From positions 36,794 to 100,793 of the forward strand of contig VXAA01001946.1 of the NCBI GenBank assembly GCA_013399115.1: a DNA stretch of 64,000 nt, given 5' to 3'. Numbering within the stretch: the stretch's first letter is position 1; each line of letters begins with the position of its first letter. The stretch is from Anseranas semipalmata. Taxonomy: Eukaryota > Chordata > Aves > Anseriformes > Anseranatidae. A program made the position numbers and the translations under genes. Positions 60,691 to 64,000 of this stretch are shown piece by piece. The notes under the pieces were generated by a model, which was given only the letters and a program-made list of their open reading frames with translations, was not told where the DNA came from and did no database searches.

Positions 60691-63600
60691 CTTCTGTGGG
60701 TAGGCTGTCGTTTACTGTTAGGAGAGTATATCTTGCACAGAATTATCTACAATGGCAAGCAATTGCACTTCCAGGGTTTTTAGATGTTTTCCTTTGTGTT
60801 TTTGCACTTCCTCTTGCACTCTAATGAGCACAATCCCACTGTATTTCCTGGTCCTGCGGCCCTCTAGCGAAATTAACCTTGTTGCACTTTTACTGAGGAA
60901 ATGATTCGCAGTAACACCTAACACTTGGTGAAGTTAAAAAACACACAAACAAAACAGAACTGAAAGACATTTTGGATTCACAATACAGAAAAGTGATGTC
61001 TTTTCTAAATGTTACTAAACAAAGAATTGTAATTTGCTGGTGAACAACATCTAAAAGCAGATCCAGGTTACCTTTGAAGGGAACGTGTAGTGAAGTGTGA
61101 AGTCAATGCTGCAGTCTTTTACTAGTAGTCTTTGTTCACGCTGAAATATTATTTGCCTTAGTAATGTAATTTTTTATGAGTAGTTTAGCATTCCAACAGT
61201 TGTGAATATGTATAAGCACATAAGGCATTATTTTGCCTCAAGACTTTTCCATGACCTGTTTCTTCTTCATATTTGTAGATGCATTATCATATGTTTCACA
61301 TTAAACGTTGTGACAATCTGAAAAAAAAGAAATAGTGGTAGCCTTAAAATGAATGCTTTTGCAATCTAAATTTTTGTGCTTTCTTTAAAGTTGAAAAAAG
61401 TGAGATATGTATTTTATCCTGGATCTGATGCATCTGCAGAATCTTTTCTTCATTTTAGGGCTTTGGATAAGTAATTATTTTTTGAATATAACCTGCTAAA
61501 CATCCGTTGCTGTGCAGTAATTGTTATCCTGTGGAGTATGCATTTTGTGGGTTTGGGGAGGAGTATACAGGCATGAATTGTTACTTTTATGGTAACTTTA
61601 ATAGCATTTATGCAAGAAACTTTTTGCAGCGAGGTTTGAAGTACCATATCTGTTGGATCATTACTATTTTGGTTGCATCATAATTGCATACAAATAATGT
61701 TCCTCTTACTATTTTTACTGGTGGTACTTGGTTTCTTGCACTTGTTCCTGAATGTAGTTAGACATGATTTTTTTTGTATAAGGATAGCAAATAAAATTTT
61801 TCACTTAATACTTTGCAAAATTTTGCATTTAAAATTACAGTGAAAGTGTGTCCACTTCCAAATGTATACCAATGGACATTTACAGGTTACCTCATTTGTG
61901 AACTGCTGTAATTATATGTATAGCCAAAACAATACTAGAACATTCAAGTAATATCAGCAACATCAATTTCAATATACTTCCCTCAAAAATGAGGTAAAAA
62001 CAACTAGTAACACAAACTGAAGCATTTCATATGGATATAATCACATTTACAAATTACTTATACATAAAACTTGAGCATGGGGTCACAGAAAAAATATTGT
62101 AATTTTGAATATACAGAGGAATAATTTGTGAAAACACCTAGTACACTGATTTCTTTTAATAATCTCACTGATTCTTTTGAGCATCTGTTTTGTAGGTATA
62201 GCACTGAAACCACTTATTTTTGTGTACTCTTACAATTAGTCTAATTGTAAAGTTAGCAGTAGTATGAATGCTTGCAGGATCAGACCCCTGCAGAACATTT
62301 TAAATTCTGCATAGTAGAACAAAACCGTGTGTTTTACGGTTGTATTTTTTTTTTTTTTTGATACTTCAGTTTTAAAAATCCTTATCATTTATGTATTGTC
62401 TCTAAAAGATTATATTTAGCAAGTCTAACATTATGAATCCTCAGATTTAGGCTTCCTTGAGCTATGCTTGCATTGTTAGAGTTGTGACATATGATTGATG
62501 TTGTGTTTCTTGTCAGTCATCTCCCTCAGACTTGCACACTGTAAACATTTAAGAATGAAACTGCAGCATATTTATCATAAATTGCATGATACTTTTCTGT
62601 CTGAATATGTTTCATTAGGCTCACCTTCTGTAATACAACTGGATCATTAGATGGCATGTAGAAAGAAACCATTTCAGCAGTAATCTGTCAGGCGTGGAGA
62701 GCCCCCGTGTGTTTGACGTATAAATGCATTAAAGATTAAGCCACATTTCACTATCCTGTATGAAAAGTATTTGCAAAACTGTACAGGTGCAGGATTACCT
62801 TATACTCAAGATACTACTTCTGGATTTTACCAATCTTCATTTTCCTTTAAAGCTTACATTGCTTTTTAATAGCTCCCATAGCACAGAAACTTAGTTCAAG
62901 AAATGAAGAATAAACAAATTGCACACTGAAGCTTTTCAGCTAGAAGCCTTCTAGTGTGACACATATACCTTTGGATCAGTTTAAAAAATTCAATCAAGCC
63001 ACACCATTCACTAGAAGACACCTACTTTTAGTAGGGCAATTATTTACTTTTGTTTATTTCTCTGTGAATTAATTTTCTTTGTAAAATAGAAAATTCAGAA
63101 AAAAAAAACATTTTTTTAAGGAGAAAAGGATGTAAGGGTTTAGATAGTAAACAACTAGATTTATTTAGAATTTTTGATGTAACATGAAACATGATGTGAT
63201 GACATTTATTTTGTACAGTTCAATAAATTGTTTGAAAATCTGAAGTACAAAAGATACAAACGTGGGATTACTGAAATTTTAATGCTCAGAATGAGCAATG
63301 CAACAGAATTCAATGTAACAGAAATTTCACTACCATCACAGTAATACTTTAGTTAATTCATGTTTGTCCCCACAAGTATAGCAGAAGGACCAAAGCTTAG
63401 AGAGATACCTTGCTTGTGCTTGCTTGCATGCAAGTAAGAAAGCCATAAGAGGGATCTCTAGTGCCTGAACCATAGTGACAACCTCTTCTTCCCCATTGCA
63501 ATTTCTAACATGAGTTTTTGCTTATCCCCAGAGCACTTTACAATGGTCTCGGTGCTGCCCCATAGATGCTGGTGCCCCAATGCATGTTGCTCCACACAAT

Positions 63601-64000
63601 GTTCCTGAAGTATCCATGCTGTCAAATGAGAGGATGGCATCTCAGATAAGGTTTTGCAGAGGGAATTGCTGTCGTAGTGCTTCAAGGACAAGCAGTGGAA
63701 TCATCTGGCCATTAGAGTATTTAAAGAATTTTTTCTCTTGTTCTTGTGTGAGGTAGAAGAAAAAGTCAGAAGACCAAAACTGTCTGCTGTTTAGGGGAAA
63801 TGTATGTATAAATATATAGTTTTTGATCAGATTAATTCTATAGACTGAAATGAGACTTTACTATTCTCCCTCTTTCATTTTTTAACTTGGATATAGATAT
63901 TTGGAGTATTATTTTGTTTGATTATCTGCTCATCATCACAACTTTGTGAAAGAATGCAGCTTGTTCTGCAGCAGCACATTCTTAGCCAGTGCTCCCCCCC

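Larger units (their letters stand above)
57417..64000. other. AT-rich non-coding DNA
   Basis: No recognised gene or interspersed repeat. It holds a poly-T run at 58194-58210 followed by a 95-codon open frame (58217-58504), (AAAT)n at 59265-59290, poly-C at 60437-60457, and a small CpG-richer patch at 60570-60690. The last 3 kb is very AT-rich. Confidence 0.6.

Noticed and set aside
1..64000. tRNA, rRNA, snRNA genes, CRISPR arrays, bacterial operons, prophage
   Set aside because: No tRNA B-box type words in the right context, no rRNA or U-RNA sequence, no regularly spaced repeats, and the composition and repeats are those of a vertebrate nuclear genome.

Overview
The window looks like AT-rich non-coding DNA from a bird nuclear genome. 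The strongest clues are the repeats. Two CR1 LINE 3' ends are present: one ends in the ATTCTATG tail typical of avian/reptilian CR1, and the other carries the decayed C-terminal end of CR1 ORF2. There are also two solo-LTR-like copies of an endogenous retrovirus LTR family that I recognise as widespread in birds. I recognised no mammalian-type SINEs, L1 tails, operons, CRISPR arrays or tRNAs. The species cannot be named from this sequence, and neither can its genomic context (one very large intron or intergenic DNA).

Layout. 1-5690: AT-rich single-copy DNA with one 69-bp N gap (2920-2988) and one well-formed exon-like block (3928-3990). 5690-5900: a CpG-rich islet with an RFX-type X-box and a GC-rich hairpin. 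5900-14550: AT-rich DNA with simple repeats. 14557-15145: an antisense CR1 fragment broken in the middle by unrelated AT-rich sequence. 15145-28100: AT-rich DNA with an exon-like block at 25208-25301. 28100-30819: two LTRs of the same broad family in opposite orientation, 1.16 kb apart. 30820-43690: AT-rich DNA with a short tandem duplication. 43690-43830: a CpG islet with an overlapping YY1-like site, a Kozak-like ATG and a splice-donor match. 43830-57230: AT-rich DNA with two further GC/CpG-rich islets (46620-46870, 48840-49060), a TTTTATTTTAGT minisatellite and a run of same-strand open frames (52965-53885). 57230-57416: a sense CR1 3' end with an internal deletion. 57417-64000: AT-rich DNA with a 21-base poly-C tract and one more small CpG-rich patch.

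No complete protein-coding gene could be supported. The longest open frames are either inside the repeats or of a length that chance allows in DNA of this size. The blocks flanked by good splice signals are listed as low-confidence candidates, because strong decoy splice sites are common in long vertebrate non-coding DNA. I found no convincing novel multi-gene system. The most checkable leads are the two CpG islets with named transcription-factor motifs, the exon candidate at 3928-3990 and the inverted LTR pair.
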